Positions 27,703 to 35,739 of a DNA stretch of 64,000 nucleotides are shown in pieces. The translations under genes were made by a program, and so were the position numbers. Source of the DNA: Bog-473 sp963788125 (GTDB lineage Bacteria; Actinomycetota; Acidimicrobiia; Acidimicrobiales; RAAP-2); the NCBI GenBank assembly GCA_963788125.1, contig CAWBFN010000002.1:1550001-1614000 (forward strand), given 5' to 3'. How positions within the stretch are numbered: position 1 is the first letter of the stretch; the number at the start of each line of letters is the position of its first letter. The notes below the pieces were generated by a model. It saw only the letters and a list, made by a program, of their open reading frames with translations. It was not told the origin of the DNA and ran no database searches.

Positions 27703-28090
27703 GCACTACCCTCCCGCGATCGGCCGTATGGATGCTTGCACACGGCGCTCAGGGTCCCCGACGCCTGTTCATGGTCCAGGTAAGACCGCCCCCGTTCGCG
27801 GGTTATAGGGGTGTCACCCCTCGGGGACGTCGGCCGTGCTCATCGTGACCTCACTACGTTGTGCTGCCTCGGGAATACCCGAGATTAATGTCCTTGAGGT
27901 GGCCGCGTCGCGGTCTTGACGTGCCAGGTGTCATTGCTGAGTGACCTCCGAGTCATCACCGGTGCGGGTGCTCCAGTCGCCGGGAGAAAAGCCATCGCCC
28001 ACCGATAGGCAGCATGCGTGAACGAGGATTCAGAGCGGTGGGTGGAGGCGTATTACCCGTCAAGCAGGGCTCGCACCTCGCCCGAGCCGA
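27703..28090. other. No recognisable gene
   Basis: About 390 bases upstream of the amidase gene and ahead of the sigma-factor remnant. No frame has convincing similarity or codon bias. It could contain the amidase promoter, but no clear -35/-10 pair was recognised. Confidence 0.45.
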
Positions 28091-28410
28091 GTCGAGGCTC
28101 TGCTGCTGACCCGGCGAGTCCAAGGGTGACGCCGAAGCCAAGGAGAGTCTCGTCGCCGCACACAGACGCCTCGTCGTCATGACCGCCCGCAAGTACGTAC
28201 GCACCACCCCCCACGAAGGCGAGCGGGAGGCGCGTGTCACGACACGCTCACTCGACAGCGAATGGTTGGCACAACTCCTTCCGAAGGGAAGAAGGGGCTC
28301 CTCGCTGCGATCGACCGCTTTGGCGGATCGAAGGGGTTTAGCTTCTCCACCTATGCCACGTGGTGGATCCGCCAGGCCATCGTCGAAGGGACCGAGGGCG
28401 ATGATCCGGC
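28091..28410 (+). pseudogene. Decayed sigma-70 family factor, region 1.2-2.3 remnants
   Basis: One frame from 28128 reads DAEAKESLVAAHRRLVVMTARKYV, which is region 2.1 of a group 1/2 sigma factor. Another from 28262 reads KKGLLAAIDRFGGSKGFSFSTYATWWIRQAIVEG, the region 2.2-2.4 core that contacts the -10 element. The FLDLIQEGN block that should lie between them is missing. Just upstream, ALLLTRRVQG resembles region 1.2. Regions 3 and 4 are absent, so the gene cannot act as a sigma factor. It differs from the intact rpoD of this window. Confidence 0.8.
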
Positions 28411-28532
28411 TGGGGTTCGGGAACCGAGATCACCGGCTCCAGAGACACCTTCGAGGCCAACTCAATTCGACCTGATCGATACTGGTAGCTAAGTGCCCCT
28501 GGTCCGGGGTGAGGCGACTATTGATCTCTCCT

Positions 28533-29084
28533 TCAGCGCAGCTCGCGGCCGAGGAAGGCCGCGACTCGGTCCGCCGCTGGGCGCTCGTCGCCGCTGGGCT
28601 GCTCCTCACCGAATGGACCACCATCACCGCGGAGCCCAGGGCGGCTCATCATCTGCTTCGAGAACGCGAGTACGTATTCCGCCAGTTCCGAGTCGAGGTC
28701 GGTCGGCTGTCCGGTCGCGATGGCGAGGTCCCAGGCGTGGGCGAGAATGTCACTTGTCCGCAACTCGATGAATGTGGTGCCCGGAAGTTCTCCGATGGGC
28801 AACCGGTAGGTGCGGGTTAGGGCCTGGGGCTCAGCGAAGGTCTCCTGCGCCGTCCTGGCAGAGGCGCGGTGGGCGGCGCCGAGGTCTTCGGGAAGTGGCG
28901 CCACCTGGCCACCGGCTCGCTCTACGACTCGCTGGTTGCCCGCTATGACATGCTCGATGAGGGCTCTCACATCCCATTCAGAACACGGCGTGGGTGACGA
29001 CAACTGATCGGATGTCACGTTGACAAGCACATGGGCGAAGGTGTCCTGCGCCCGCTGGTGGGCGACCAGTGGGTCCATGCCCAT
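28533..29084 (-). CDS. DinB/mycothiol-dependent-like protein, TIGR03086-type
   Basis: 183 residues resembling the mycothiol maleylpyruvate isomerase/TIGR03086 group with a DinB-like four-helix metal site. DPLVAHQRAQDTFAHVL opens the bundle, CSEWDVRALIEHVIAGNQRVVER supplies the first His, and ELRTSDILAHAWDLAIATGQP supplies the second motif. Several such proteins act on thiol-adducts in actinobacteria, but catalysis here is inferred from family only. The start is ATG 29084 (an ATG two codons in also fits). Confidence 0.75.
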   Translation of the reverse strand: MGMDPLVAHQRAQDTFAHVLVNVTSDQLSSPTPCSEWDVRALIEHVIAGNQRVVERAGGQVAPLPEDLGAAHRASARTAQETFAEPQALTRTYRLPIGELPGTTFIELRTSDILAHAWDLAIATGQPTDLDSELAEYVLAFSKQMMSRPGLRGDGGPFGEEQPSGDERPAADRVAAFLGRELR

Positions 29085-29121
29085 GGACCATACAGTGCAT
29101 ACCGTCGCCACGGTCGATCCT

Positions 29122-29157
29122 CGAGGCACCCGAGGCACCCGAGGCACCCCAGGCACT
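29122..29157. repeat. 9-bp tandem repeat
   Basis: Three exact CGAGGCACC units (29122-29148) followed by a near copy, CCAGGCACT, just upstream of the DinB-like gene. In one minus frame it would encode PRVPRVPRG. Probably slippage-derived DNA in the 5' region. Confidence 0.8.
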
Positions 29158-29297
29158 GGAGGTGACTCCCGCAGATCTCGTCAGCAACTCCGAAATTGGG
29201 CGGAGACTGTCGTGCTGCGATGCCACACGCCTATCGACCCAGACACTACGGTGCATGAAGGAAGGGTTGGCGATTGGTAGAGATCGGAGACTAGACA

Positions 29298-29744
29298 ATG
29301 ACTTCGAAGTCTGATTTTACAGCTGAGGAATGGCAGTTGATCCTGGAAGCCCCACCAAGTGCCGGGATGGTCGTGGTCACTGCCCAACGAGGCGGCTCGT
29401 TTCGCGAGACCATCGCCATGGCCAAGGCCTATGTCGAGGCTCGCCAAGAGCACGGCAAGAGCGAGCTTCTCGATGCGATCGTCGCGGCGAAACCTGAGCG
29501 GGACCACACGCACTATCACTCTCCCGAAGAACTCAAGCAACACGGACTGGAACACGTGCGTGATTCGGTGGCTATTCTTCAGAGAAAGGCCGAGCCGGGA
29601 GAGGTCGAAGAATACCGCCGGTTCATCGTCACGCTGTCTCACAGGGTCGCCGCTGCTCACCGAGAGCATGGTCAAGAAGTAAGCGAGTCCGAGCAGGCGG
29701 CGATAAACGACATTACGGAAGCCTTGAACGCGACCCCCAAGTAG
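29298..29744 (+). CDS. Conserved hypothetical protein, 148 residues
   Basis: Starts at ATG 29298 (MTSKSDFTAEEWQLILEAPPSAGMVVVTAQ). It is largely helical with a conserved-looking GGSFRETIAMAKAYVEARQEHG segment, then HYHSPEELKQHGLEHVRDSVAIL and a C-terminal HRVAAAHREHG. Two His-rich helices could form a metal or acid-base site, but I know no assigned function. Its codon use looks genuine, and it is not adjacent to an obvious partner. Confidence 0.65.
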   Translation: MTSKSDFTAEEWQLILEAPPSAGMVVVTAQRGGSFRETIAMAKAYVEARQEHGKSELLDAIVAAKPERDHTHYHSPEELKQHGLEHVRDSVAILQRKAEPGEVEEYRRFIVTLSHRVAAAHREHGQEVSESEQAAINDITEALNATPK

Positions 29745-29929
29745 GAACCTCGCAGCCGTGGTGGTCTATCGAGCGCCCGACATCTGGATGGACCGCAATC
29801 GAGCGACGTGGCCCCCTCACCGGTACGTGAGCGGCGGACTACCGCCACATAGAAGGTGTGGATAACTCGTCGCGGGGCATAGTGTTCGAGTGTGTGGCTC
29901 CCGAGGTTCGATTCGGTTTAGGAGGTCAG

Positions 29930-30286
29930 ATGCAAGTATCCGGCGTTGTTGCGAACCTTCCGGTCGCTGATATTGAAACGGCCCGTGACTTCTACACCGA
30001 GTATCTCGGGTTGAGTGTCGAGGGATTCAACATGGGGTGGGTTGCGCATTACCAATCACCGGATGGCAAAGCCCATGTTCAACTTGTCACCAGCGATGCC
30101 ACGGCCCCCGAAGATTCGGTCATCTCGATTCATGTCGGCTCCGGTGTGGACGAGGCATATGAGGAGGCCGAGCGACGTGGGTACGAGATCGTCTACCCGC
30201 TCACGAAGGAGGCATGGGGTCTGCGACGGTTCTTCGTTCGTGCCCCCGATGGCACGGTTATCAACATCACAAGCCACCCGCAATAG
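29930..30286 (+). CDS. VOC-family protein
   Basis: 118 residues, start ATG 29930 preceded by GGAGG. It opens QVSGVVANLPVADIETARDFYTEYLGLSV, the first VOC module, and the second module closes with FFVRAPDGTVINITSH, the typical DPDG-N-type ending. Compared with the other VOC genes here it lacks the final Glu motif, so metal binding is doubtful and a ligand-binding or resistance role is as likely. It is followed convergently by the truncated haemoglobin. Confidence 0.85.
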   Translation: MQVSGVVANLPVADIETARDFYTEYLGLSVEGFNMGWVAHYQSPDGKAHVQLVTSDATAPEDSVISIHVGSGVDEAYEEAERRGYEIVYPLTKEAWGLRRFFVRAPDGTVINITSHPQ

Positions 30287-30298
30287 TTTGGGGCTGTC

Positions 30299-30787
30299 CT
30301 ACGGCTGATAGGGAGGTGCCTCACCCCAGCCCCATCTCGGGACCGGAGCATGTTCCATCACCGTTGCGCCGTGTTCGGAGTTCCCAAGGGCGATACGGGT
30401 TCCCCATTCAAGATAGGCAACGAGTGCCGATCGGAACTCGGGGTCATCAGGCATCCCGGCGTCGTCCGCAGCCAAGCGCATCAGTATGGTGAAGCGGAAT
30501 CTCTGCTGCTCCGTGATGCCCAGACCCAGGTGCTTGCTCAGCATCCGCTCGTAGCCACCGAGGTCTTCCGTGTACCGAGCGGGACCGCCGAAAACTTCGC
30601 CCCACCACATGGCCACATGACGACGGTGGTCCTCGTGAACCCCACCGGGGAAGAATGGCGATAGAAGTTCGTCTTGCTCCACTCGGTCGTAGAAGGCATT
30701 GATCATGCGGGAAAAGGCGTCCATCCCTCCGGCCCATTCGTAGAGCGTCGGAGGGATGGCCACGCAGACGAGAATAGTCGGGAGCAT
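30299..30787 (-). CDS. Group II truncated haemoglobin (HbO-like)
   Basis: 162 residues. TLYEWAGGMDAFSRMINAFYDRVEQDELLSPFFPGG, HRRHVAMWWGEVFGGPARYTEDLGG and the late helices are the group II truncated-globin pattern, with the proximal His in HVAMWW. Group II globins bind oxygen or NO and are linked to NO detoxification or electron transfer. The first ~17 residues are extra and ATG 30787 may be too early; a start at the M just before DAFSR is possible. It ends 12 bases from the convergent VOC gene. Confidence 0.85.
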   Translation of the reverse strand: MLPTILVCVAIPPTLYEWAGGMDAFSRMINAFYDRVEQDELLSPFFPGGVHEDHRRHVAMWWGEVFGGPARYTEDLGGYERMLSKHLGLGITEQQRFRFTILMRLAADDAGMPDDPEFRSALVAYLEWGTRIALGNSEHGATVMEHAPVPRWGWGEAPPYQP

Positions 30788-30839
30788 TCGCCTGAATAGA
30801 ACTCAGCCTGCCTCCGATCGCCGGGAGTGGGCGACATTG

Positions 30840-31274
30840 TCAGCCGGAGAAACCCTTCGACAGGTCGTCAAAGAACGATCGCCATCCTGCCTCAGCTTGA
30901 GCGTAGTTCTCCGGCGGCATGTGGCCTCCCGTCTGGGTGAAGGTCATCTCCGTCCCGCCATCGATCTCTTTGAGATCCACAGTTACCCATTCAAACTGGT
31001 TACCGGGACGGTCACTCAGACTCAAGACGAGTCGATGCGGAGCTTCCAGTTCGAGATACGAACCATGCCAACCGATCTCCGTGCCGTCTCCGAGGATCAT
31101 CCGGGCGCTCCAGGCACCGCCGACCCGCAGATCCATGGTGACATCTTCCACAGTTGTGGCTTCCGTGCCGAACCAGCGGCCAAACGCAGTCGGGTCCGTC
31201 CATGCTTCGAACACGGATTTCGGCGAAGCATTGAACGTGCGTGTGATCGAGATGTGGGGCTCTCGGTCTGTCAT
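30840..31274 (-). CDS. SRPBCC (AHSA1-type) protein of second cassette
   Basis: 144-residue START-like protein: ISITRTFNASPKSVFEAWTDPTAFGRWFGTEATTVEDV, RVGGAWSARMILGDGTEIGWHGSYLELEAPHRLVLSL, and the C-terminal helix WRSFFDDLSKGF. Its ATG overlaps the ArsR stop by 4 bases, exactly as in the first cassette at 22.9 kb, though the protein sequences differ. A ligand-binding or chaperone-like role is known for the family, but the ligand is not known. Confidence 0.88.
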   Translation of the reverse strand: MTDREPHISITRTFNASPKSVFEAWTDPTAFGRWFGTEATTVEDVTMDLRVGGAWSARMILGDGTEIGWHGSYLELEAPHRLVLSLSDRPGNQFEWVTVDLKEIDGGTEMTFTQTGGHMPPENYAQAEAGWRSFFDDLSKGFSG

Positions 31275-31633
31275 TGTGCTGATCCTTCCTGATTCATGAG
31301 TTGCTCGTTGAGGCGGTCGAAGGAAGTTGTCCAGAGCCTGCGATAGTCGCCCAGCCAGCCGCTGGCATAAGCCAGTGCCTCCGGTCGCAAGCGGCACGGT
31401 CGTTGCTGCGCCCTTCGACTCCTGTCGACCAGCCCGGCCTGCTCGAGCACTCGCAAGTGCTTGGAGACAGCCTGAAAGCTCATGGTGAATGGCTGCGCCA
31501 GTTCGCCAACCGTCGCCTCTCCAGTCGAAAGCCGATCCACAATGGCCCGCCGAGTCGGATCGGCGAGGGCTGAGAACACGGCGTTCAGCCTGCGATCCTC
31601 AATCTCGACCCCCGACATCCTCTGTTCAACCAT
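31271..31633 (-). CDS. ArsR-family regulator of second cassette
   Basis: 120-residue winged-helix repressor: AVFSALADPTRRAIVDRLSTGEATVGELAQPFTMSFQAVSKHLRVLEQAGLVDRSRRAQQRP, then a C-terminal dimer helix. It resembles SRPBCC-linked ArsR proteins and has no metal-binding cysteine cluster. The ATG (31633-31631) sits inside an operator, as in the first cassette, and lies 8 bases after the -10 box, so the mRNA is probably leaderless. A second operator covers the -35 box. Confidence 0.9.
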   Translation of the reverse strand: MVEQRMSGVEIEDRRLNAVFSALADPTRRAIVDRLSTGEATVGELAQPFTMSFQAVSKHLRVLEQAGLVDRSRRAQQRPCRLRPEALAYASGWLGDYRRLWTTSFDRLNEQLMNQEGSAQ

Positions 31634-31642
31634 CGGGTTGAA
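31625..31642. promoter_or_regulatory. Operator over the start codon of the second ArsR gene
   Basis: TTCAACC (31625-31631) and GGTTGAA (31636-31642) are perfect inverted arms around 4 bases. The minus-strand ATG (31633-31631) is inside. The core CAACC-N4-GGTTG is identical to that at 22.6 kb, and the right arm overlaps the -10 box. Confidence 0.8.
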
Positions 31643-31670
31643 TAGTAGACCAGGAGATGGATGTATGCAA
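31642..31670 (-). promoter_or_regulatory. Promoter of the second ArsR-SRPBCC cassette
   Basis: On the minus strand TTGCAT (31670-31665) and TACTAT (31647-31642) form -35 and -10 boxes with 17 bases between. The start codon follows after 8 more bases, the same geometry as at 22.6 kb, and suggests a leaderless transcript. Confidence 0.7.
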
Positions 31671-31681
31671 CCCGTTGGTTG
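31668..31681. promoter_or_regulatory. Second upstream operator copy
   Basis: CAACC (31668-31672) and GGTTG (31677-31681) again flank 4 bases. The site overlaps the -35 box and its centre is 41 bases from the start-codon operator, about four helical turns, allowing two regulator dimers to sit on one face of the DNA. Confidence 0.7.
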
Positions 31682-31740
31682 AATAAGGTGCCAGGGATAC
31701 GTGGGGGTCAGATTCGCAGGCGACAATTCTGCGCCGGTGA

Positions 31741-32250
31741 CTAGGAATTCCCGGCGGAGTCCAGCTGGATGCCCCGGCGCTTCGCTATCGCGGCTCCAAT
31801 GGCTTCAAGCGGTCGCCCCGTCCGCTCGGCAGCGACCCGGGCGTAGAGTAACAGGGCGTAGAAGGCGTACTCCCACATGTCGTCTGGGCCCCACCCGTAT
31901 GCCTCGTCGACGAGATCGGGGTAGACGCCCGCCCTGACCATGGCGGCGGCCATCAGGGCGTAGTGGCTCTTGTGCTGTGACGACTTTCCACGGAAGTCGT
32001 ACTCGGGGAGATAGCGATTACGCATCCCTTCGTACACGATGGGCTCGGCCGGTGACGCCCCGGACTCTGCGATGGCCTCACCGGCGAGCTCGAGCAGAAC
32101 CTCGGCTGGGAAGGTGTTGTTGCGGGGATGTAGGGCAGCCAGCCGTTCCATGGTCGCCTCCAGACCGTGTGCCGCGGTCAGACCGAGCAACCCCAGGCGA
32201 GCCGCATTGTCGTGGTCCTCGTCGCTAGGGCCAGCGGCACGGTCAGCCAT
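31741..32250 (-). CDS. Conserved hypothetical protein, 169 residues
   Basis: Starts at ATG 32250 (MADRAAGPSDEDHDNAARLGLLGLTAAHG). Mostly helical; HPRNNTFPAEVLLELAGEAIAESG, YEGMRNRYLPEYDFRGKSSQHKSHYALMAAAMVRAGVYPDLVDEAYGWGPDDMWEYAFYALLLYARVAAER. The many aromatic residues near the C-terminus suggest a stable core. No family recognised. It is downstream of, and in the same direction as, the DHFR-like gene but about 100 bases away. Confidence 0.55.
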   Translation of the reverse strand: MADRAAGPSDEDHDNAARLGLLGLTAAHGLEATMERLAALHPRNNTFPAEVLLELAGEAIAESGASPAEPIVYEGMRNRYLPEYDFRGKSSQHKSHYALMAAAMVRAGVYPDLVDEAYGWGPDDMWEYAFYALLLYARVAAERTGRPLEAIGAAIAKRRGIQLDSAGNS

Positions 32251-32354
32251 CGTCACCAAGGTTAGATCGGGGATCGGGGTTTAGGGAACGGTTTGCTGAT
32301 CCCGCTGAAACCACAGGGATCGGCACCTTGCGGATGGTTCCAGACGGAAGGTCC

Positions 32355-32912
32355 TTACGGGGTGATGCGATAGTGAAGGTGAACGACTCCGCTGTGGAAG
32401 CGCCGCTCATTGAGCAGTTGAAGGTCGAGGCGCGCGTGTCTAGGGAGGACGTGTTTGCCGCCTCCTAGCACGATTGGCCAGAAGAACAAGTGGCACTCGT
32501 CCACCAAGCCCGCCCCAATTGCTTGGGCAGCGAGATCAGCTCCGCCCACCGTGAGATCGTGGGTTCCGCCAGCCTTCATCCGCCGAATCGCCTCGACGTC
32601 GAACTCCCGCTCAAGGGTGGTCCTACCGCTCGACACCGATGCCAGGGTCTTCGAGAAGACGACCTTGTCTGCCGCTCGCCAGATGGTGGTGAAGTCCACG
32701 ACCCAGGGTGGTTGGTCAGCGATGGGTGCGGTCTCCCAGAAGATCATCGCCTCATACATGCGGCGTCCGTAGAGATAGGTGTCGACCGAGCGCTCAAGGT
32801 CGTTGATGGAACTGAAATACTCCTCATCAGGGGCACCCCAATCGATGCCACCGTCCACGTCCTCGGTGTAGCCGTCGACTGAGGTGTTCGCCACGTAGAG
32901 GAGCTTGGCCAT
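32355..32912 (-). CDS. Dihydrofolate reductase/RibD C-terminal-like protein
   Basis: 185 residues of the RibD_C family (dihydrofolate-reductase fold). KLLYVANTSVDGYTED opens strand 1; YLYGRRMYEAMIFWE, VVDFTTIWRAADKVVFSKTL, LTVGGADLAAQAIGAGLVDECHLFFWPIVLGGGK and the terminal strand are in family order. Such proteins are NADPH-linked reductases of riboflavin-type or other pteridine-like substrates, often uncharacterised; I infer reductase function only. The start is ATG 32912. Confidence 0.85.
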   Translation of the reverse strand: MAKLLYVANTSVDGYTEDVDGGIDWGAPDEEYFSSINDLERSVDTYLYGRRMYEAMIFWETAPIADQPPWVVDFTTIWRAADKVVFSKTLASVSSGRTTLEREFDVEAIRRMKAGGTHDLTVGGADLAAQAIGAGLVDECHLFFWPIVLGGGKHVLPRHARLDLQLLNERRFHSGVVHLHYRITP

Positions 32913-33009
32913 GGTGATGCCTCCGATCGGGACCGCGACCGACGATAGCCCGCACCGCCCGCCCAGGATTGCCGAGTGCACTGAACAAGCCTGTAGTCGG
33001 GATGGCCGC

Positions 33010-33132
33010 TACCAACGGGGCGGCTACTACCTGATGGCCGCCGACGGGGGAATCTTCAGCTTCGGGGTGCCCTTCCTCGGCTCCATGGAAGGCCAGGTGC
33101 TCAGTGCACCGATCGTCGGGATAACCCGGTAA
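33010..33132 (+). pseudogene. Single GYWLV-type blade, orphan fragment
   Basis: Reads GGYYLMAADGGIFSFGVPFLGSMEGQVLSAPIVGI then stops. This matches one blade of the repeat seen six times in the secreted peptidase at 44.8-46.7 kb and common in Acidimicrobiia. No start codon, signal peptide or neighbouring blades are present, so it is a broken-off piece, probably of a related secreted protein. Confidence 0.75.
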
Positions 33133-33420
33133 GGCTTCTCGGAGCCATTGGATGCGTCCGTTCTGTTCTGTTCGAACTCGTGTGGCTTCAGCTAACTGAG
33201 CCAGGTCGTCCGTTTCTGTGACGCCGGAATATGGACCAGTCGAGTGCGTCGATTTGCAGCGGTCACTCACTGATTTTGGGATCGCCCTGGCCTAAGTTCT
33301 GAGCTGCCCCACACATCCGGCGAATGGGCACAGCGGGCCAGTTGAGCATCGGATGCTCCATGGTTACCCTTACGTCGAGGCAGATCGTGACGTGCCGTCA
33401 ACGACGAGACGGAGGGTGAG
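33133..33420. other. No recognisable gene
   Basis: About 290 bases between the orphan blade and the VOC pseudogene. No frame with family similarity and no repeat was noticed. Confidence 0.4.
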
Positions 33421-33795
33421 ATGGCAGCGAAGGTCGGATATGTAGCGATCGACACGGTCGATCCAAATAGTCTTGCGCCGTTCTGGTGCGGACTGCGCGG
33501 AGTCCAGGTCGATACGACGATTGGAGAGGGTTAATTTCTCATCCTGTCGCCGACCGAGGATGGCCTCACCGTCGGCTTTCAGCGCGTTCCGGAGGCAAAA
33601 ACAGGAAAGAACCGTGTCCATCTGGATCTCGTGGTCGATGACCTGGACTCCGCCACCGCAGAGGTCGAGCGACTCGGCGGTCGTTGGCTAGAACCGGGAA
33701 CGACCCGAGAGCTTGAGGGCTTCCGCTGGCGCTGCATGGCAGATCCTGAGGGCAACGAGTTCGACCTCGATGTTCTCCCCGATACTTCGCCCTGA
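33421..33795 (+). pseudogene. VOC-family gene with an in-frame stop
   Basis: ATG 33421 to TGA 33793-33795 is one frame of 124 codons, interrupted by TAA at 33532-33534. Upstream is AKVGYVAIDTVDPNSLAPFWCGL; downstream FLILSPTEDGLTVGFQRVPEAKTGKNRVHLDLVVDD through DPEGNEFDLDVLPD is intact, with the normal VOC ending. CAA to TAA at residue 38 would be a single C-to-T change. Unless the genome is misread there or the stop is suppressed, the gene is dead. The downstream half lacks a good start. Confidence 0.85.
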
Positions 33796-33971
33796 TCCGC
33801 TCCAGAACCGAGCTGCCCGCATTCCTGAGATTTGCGGATTCACTCGCAATTTGCATTATGTGGTGCACGCGGTAATGGTTCGCTCCATTTGACGAGAAGA
33901 TGACGCGACCATGCGTCCGTGTCGTGATTTCAAAGAGGTTCCAAGCGTCACGACCATAGTTACACTTTTGC

Positions 33972-35376
33972 GTGCGTTCCATACTTCTTGATATCTCGCC
34001 GCTGCGAAGGCACCCGCAGTTTCGGAGACTTTGGTTCGGACTCACGGTGTCAAGCGTCGGCAGCCAACTGACGGTCGTGGGCGTCGCGTACCAAGCCTAT
34101 GTTCTGACGCGCTCATCGTTGGTCGTAGGTCTTGTCAGCTTGGTCCAGCTCGCTCCTACTTTGGTCGGGGCCCTGAGTGGGGGCGCCATCGCGGACTCTC
34201 TGGATCGTCGGCGGGTTTTGATCTTGGCACAGGTGATGCTTGCCACTGCGAGCGGTGGGCTTGCCCTCAATGCCTTCTCGCCTCACCCCGAGCTGTGGGT
34301 GCTTTTCGTCGCCACCTCCGCGTCCGCCGCCTTTCAGGGTCTGGATTTCCCAACACGACTGGCAGTCATGCCGATGATCCTCCCTGCAGAAGATCTGCCC
34401 AGCGTGTACGCCCTTCAGTCCCTCGTAACCAGCGTGGCCGTCGTCGCCGGCCCCCTGTTGGCAGGTCTCATCATCAGCGGCCTCAGTCTGGGGGCTGTCT
34501 ACACCGTTGACGTCATCTCGTACGGTGCTGCGCTGGCGGCCGCCATCATGCTTCCCGCACTCCCACCTGCGCGGGGAGGCACACCTATCGGTGTTCGCTC
34601 CGTTATGGAAGGGCTGCGATTTTTGCGTTCGGAACAACTCTTGACGGCCACCTTCGGAATCGATCTGATCGCGATGACTTTTGGTATGCCGCGAGCCGTC
34701 TTTCCTGCACTCGGGGTCGAACTTTTCCATGGTGGGGCAGGGACTGTGGGGCTGTTGTTCGCAGCGCCAGGCGCTGGTGCCCTCATCGGTTCGTTGCTGA
34801 GTGGATGGGCACGACGGATTCGTTCCCAGGGTCGCGCCCTCGTCGTCTGCATGTTGGGCTGGGGATCGGCCATCGCGGTCTTCGGTGTGGTTCCCATTCT
34901 GTGGATCGGACTATGTCTGCTGGGCCTCGCCGGCGCGGCCGATGTCAACCGTATTTCGCATCGCCATACTCCAGCAGCGGACTCCTGAGCACCTGCAGGG
35001 ACGCCTGTCGGGCACGTTCTACGCCGCAGCGGTCTCGGGCAACCGATTGGGTGACGGCGAGTCCGGCTTCGCCGCCGCCATTGGCGGACCGCAGCTCGCC
35101 GTGTGGTCAGGCGGTCTGGCCTGCGTGGTGGGTACCCTACTGTTCGTGTGGCGCGTCCCCAGACTATGGGAACGGGGTTCTCATCGAAGACTGACATGCG
35201 AGGCTTCCAACCCCGTCCTTCCGCCCGACCAGGCTGGGTCCTTAGTCGTCGAGGGGAATAATCAGGGGCCACACCTCAACGACTCCGTAGGCGACGGCGC
35301 ATGGAGTTTCCGCCACGAGTTTGACGGCTTCTTCTGCGTTGCTTGCCTCTATCAATGCAAACCCCGCGATAGGTAG
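33972..35376 (+). pseudogene. MFS exporter with a frameshift after the eleventh helix region
   Basis: GTG 33972 begins a 12-helix MFS protein (RRLWFGLTVSSVGSQLTVVGVAYQ, GGAIADSLDRRRVLILAQV loop motif) that reads well to GLAGAAD near 34945, then enters nonsense and stops at 34988. A second frame resumes as STVFRIAILQQRTPEHLQGRLSGTFYAAAVSGNRLGDGESG and runs through the last helices (GGLACVVGTLLFVWRVP), then past the end of the domain to 35376, where it overlaps the YCII gene. GATATGTCA reduced to GATGTCA (a two-base AT loss) would explain it. Family members export siderophores or drugs. Confidence 0.8.
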
Positions 35377-35580
35377 GTCGGAACGCAGGTAGGCGCCCTC
35401 ATCAGTGTGTAGCCCGCTGTTCTCGTGGTTCCTCACTTGGATGGGCCTCCCCGCGACACCGACGATTGCGCCGCGTTCAACGAGCCATTCGTCGTACGCA
35501 TGAGCGGCAACCTTGAGGTCCGCTCTCGTGCGTTCGTATCCCGAGTCGTCCCCATAACCGATTGTGATGAACTTCGCCAC
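35242..35580 (-). CDS. YCII-related (YciI-like) protein
   Basis: 112 residues starting at GTG 35580. It shows the YCII fold order: AKFITIGYGDDSGYERTRADL, VAAHAYDEWLVERGAIVGVAGRPIQVRNHENSG, AYLRSDLPIAGFALIEASNAEEAVKLVAETPCAVAYGVVEVWPLI, ending in acidic residues. YCII proteins are small dimeric alpha-beta barrels, a few with hydrolase-like active sites (His-Asp pair). The matching Asp/His are only partly conserved here, so catalysis is uncertain. It overlaps the extended frame of the MFS pseudogene. Confidence 0.8.
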   Translation of the reverse strand: MAKFITIGYGDDSGYERTRADLKVAAHAYDEWLVERGAIVGVAGRPIQVRNHENSGLHTDEGAYLRSDLPIAGFALIEASNAEEAVKLVAETPCAVAYGVVEVWPLIIPLDD

Positions 35581-35739
35581 GTGACACCTCCACCTCTGCC
35601 TTTCTGTCCCGCCGATAAACCCAATACCCACCAACTCGTTTTCCACACGCCCGTATTGGCATTGGGCCACGCCCGGGCCGTGGGGCCGAGATGAACCCTT
35701 TTGGGAGTGGTCCCTTGCGTTGCTCGCTAACGATGGAGA

